NCBI GenBank assembly: GCA_030734395.1
Contig: JAUZTG010000011.1
Span: 310,001-374,000 of the forward strand
DNA length: 64,000 nucleotides
Source of the DNA: Sarocladium kiliense
Taxonomy: Eukaryota > Ascomycota > Sordariomycetes > Hypocreales > Sarocladiaceae
Reading direction: 5' to 3'
Shown: piece after piece, positions 62,088 to 64,000 of the stretch
How positions within the stretch are numbered: the first letter of the stretch is position 1
How the letters are laid out: the number at the start of each line of letters is the position of its first letter
Translations under genes and position numbers: made by a program
Notes under the pieces: generated by a model
Database searches by the model: none
What the model saw: only the letters and a program-made list of their open reading frames with translations
What the model was told of the DNA's origin: nothing

Positions 62088-64000
62088 TTAGTACACGCTG
62101 TCCTCGTCTGCTCCCTGAGATGTCATCGAGGGAGTAGATGGGTTAGAGGAAGCTTCCGGGTCGTCGATGTAGCCAACGAGTGCCTGCGCGTGAAGCTTGA
62201 AAGATTCACCCATCAGGCGCGTGATTCTGGGAATGATGTTAGCACCTAATCTGTACAGTAGCTTTGGGAAAGTCGACTTACCCCCAGACCACGACTTCAT
62301 CCAGCATCTCGCCCCAGAGACGCGCTACGACTGAGCTCAAGTTGCCGATAAGAGGCTGGTCGATATCCTTGGCAAAAAGCTGGCGGACCTTGTTGTACAT
62401 AATCAGTTCTTCCTGCGTGGCCGGCTCTTCGTCGTGTTCCAGGCGATAGAGCCAGAGAGAAAGAATGATCATGAGATCAAGGCCACAAAGCGGGTGCTCG
62501 ACGCTCCAGTTCGTTGGCGAAGTGCGGGCAACCCATCGAATGCCTTGGACAACCGCAGTCTGAATGCAGTTGTAGCATTCTTCAATCACCTTGATCATCT
62601 CGCTCGAGCGCTTTACGCGATCACGAGCGTTTGACATGGCGGCACCAACCTCGTATGGGTCATGGTAGCGCAGAGCCTCCTGCACAGACTTGAGATCAAC
62701 CTCGAGGCGCACGCGGGCATTGCGAAGCATGGCGGTGGCGTTGAAAATCAGAGGGTGACCCTTATGAGGTGCACTGAGCGGAACTGTGGAAGTCTCAGGT
62801 TCACAGAACTCCAGAGACTTCTCCCAGGTCTCCAAAGCAAGGCGGAGCTTGTACTCGGTAACGACGTCCTGGAGAGCTTCGGGGCTGCGCTTGTGGTACC
62901 ACACCTCCAGGAAGAGCGCATTGATCATGACACGAGCACCAAACGCGCTGTACCGCATGTTTTCGCCTTGGAAGAGCTTGTCATGCGCATCGATGAAGGA
63001 TACGATGGGTGAGCTCTGGAGTTGCTCCGGCCAGGTAGCCTCTTCAGCGACATTGAGGTTCCACAAGGCTTCCGTCGACGGGAGCTGTAGGTCCTCGAAC
63101 TCATTGAAGCCGATGGCTGGAGTGTGATTGTACGTCAGCGTTAACAGACCGAAGAAGATGTAGACAGCATAGTACGTGCGTCTGCATCCCTCATCCTCGA
63201 CCCATTCAGCACGAGATGGAGTACAACCTCCGCGAGCCTCTTGACGGAGCTTCAATTCGTACTTGTTGCCTGCCACCATGTTCGCGAGCAGACTCTTGAT
63301 GGAACAGGCCCACTCGAGTCCCTTCGGGTCACCACTCCAGCTGGCAAAAGCCATGTTGAGAAGAGTTGCTTGCATAGTCCAGAGAGGGCACTTGCGGGAG
63401 CTGAAGCTCTCCTTGTTCTGCAGGAACTGGTTGACCAGCATTTTGGACCCGATGTGGAGCATGTAAGCCTGTTCTTGATCGAATGCATAGAGCGCGCCGA
63501 TGCTCAGAGCTGCGAGCAGCAAAGGCGGTGAGACCTGAGAAGGCTGGAATGAGGTCGGGTGCAAGAAAGGCAAATGATGGTGGAACATCCCGAAATAAGT
63601 CGACAAGTAGCGATTGAGCGAGCCAAGGCCTGGAAGGCGGAAACTGTCGATGATTGATCGCTCAATATCGTGCTTGCGGATATTGTCAAGAATCATGTGC
63701 CGCTCGTCATCATTTGCTACCTGAGGAACCCGGAAACCGGCTTGGGCAGACTCGCCCATGGAGGGGCTTTGCGGGACTGGTGTGCCGGCTGTTGAGTTGG
63801 GCAGCGAGCTGATCATGGCATGAAGGGCAGGGACCAATCCGTTGTTGCGGCCAGACAGGGGAGGAAGCTGGTTGGGGTGCGCATGGCGACCAGATCCGGC
63901 GGCGAAGGCTTGAGGAGAGTCGAAGGAACCAGCGCTGGATGTGATGGAATGCGCCTTGGGTTCAGTAACGGACTGAGGCATGAAGCCGTCCCACTGAACT
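62088..64000 (-). CDS. fungal-trans-domain transcription factor, 5' part outside window
   Basis: Exons 64000(+)-62282 and 62226-62088. The frame is open through the right edge (VQWDGFMPQS...), so the N-terminus and any DNA-binding domain lie outside. The visible 619 residues start with a Ser/Pro-rich region. Then comes RHMILDNIRKHDIERSIID, and then the Fungal_trans-type domain: YFGMFHHHLPFLHPTSF, LLLAALSIGALYAFDQ, FLEVWYHKRSP and LWLYRLEHDEE. The 3' exon adds RLMGESFKLHAQALVGYIDD. The overall order resembles C2H2-finger regulators of the AmdX-like type rather than Zn2Cys6 proteins, but that needs the missing part. Nuclear regulator; targets unknown. Confidence 0.82.

Noticed and set aside
1..64000. 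tRNA, rRNA or other structured RNA genes
   Set aside because: I scanned for cloverleaf-like and rRNA-like sequence and saw none convincing; a covariance-model scan was not possible here.

Overview
The window is nuclear DNA of a filamentous ascomycete (Pezizomycotina). Genes are interrupted by short introns of about 40-90 nt with GT...AG ends and CTAAC-like branch sites. The gene families are typical of moulds: Zn2Cys6 regulators, many P450s, MFS monocarboxylate-type permeases, GH16/GH64 glucanases, secreted proteases and small cysteine-rich secreted proteins. Retroelement debris carries stops of the kind left by repeat-induced point mutation (RIP). I cannot fix class or genus from sequence alone. 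Exon borders below were read by eye from splice signals and reading-frame continuity.

Layout. 0.7-13.2 kb is a conserved housekeeping block: DUF7137-like surface protein, CDK11-type kinase, NDUFAF7-type complex I assembly factor, PTM1/GPR107-type Golgi protein, U-box cyclophilin (PPIL2/CYP60) and a Zn2Cys6 regulator. 13.2-19.7 kb is gene-poor and holds a GPI-type secreted protein and a 10-cysteine secreted protein. 19.7-31.1 kb looks like a decaying metabolic cluster. Two P450s and an MFS carrier are intact. Interleaved with them are broken pieces of a ThDP enzyme, an alpha/beta hydrolase, a CocE/X-Pro-type hydrolase and a Dabb protein. The octamer CCGCGGAA recurs upstream of several of these. 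31.2-35.8 kb holds a TAN1 (tRNA ac4C factor) pseudogene with two in-frame stops, directly beside a non-LTR retrotransposon relic. 35.8-39.7 kb has a third P450 with a metallothionein-like tail, and a Zn2Cys6 regulator.

40.4-46.2 kb is a sulfide-oxidation neighbourhood: YeeE/YedE sulfur transporter, ETHE1-type persulfide dioxygenase, sulfide:quinone oxidoreductase (two compensating indels) and a DUF1275 membrane protein. The dioxygenase and the SQR are divergent and share one short promoter region. Sulfide would be oxidised to persulfide by SQR in mitochondria, then to sulfite by the dioxygenase, with YeeE/YedE moving a reduced sulfur species. 46.2-52.2 kb is mostly repeat-rich or AT-rich, apart from a frame-shifted DUF3176 membrane protein. 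52.2-64 kb is ordinary again: subtilisin, MFS carrier, GH64 and GH16 glucanases, and the 3' part of a fungal-trans-domain regulator that runs off the right edge.
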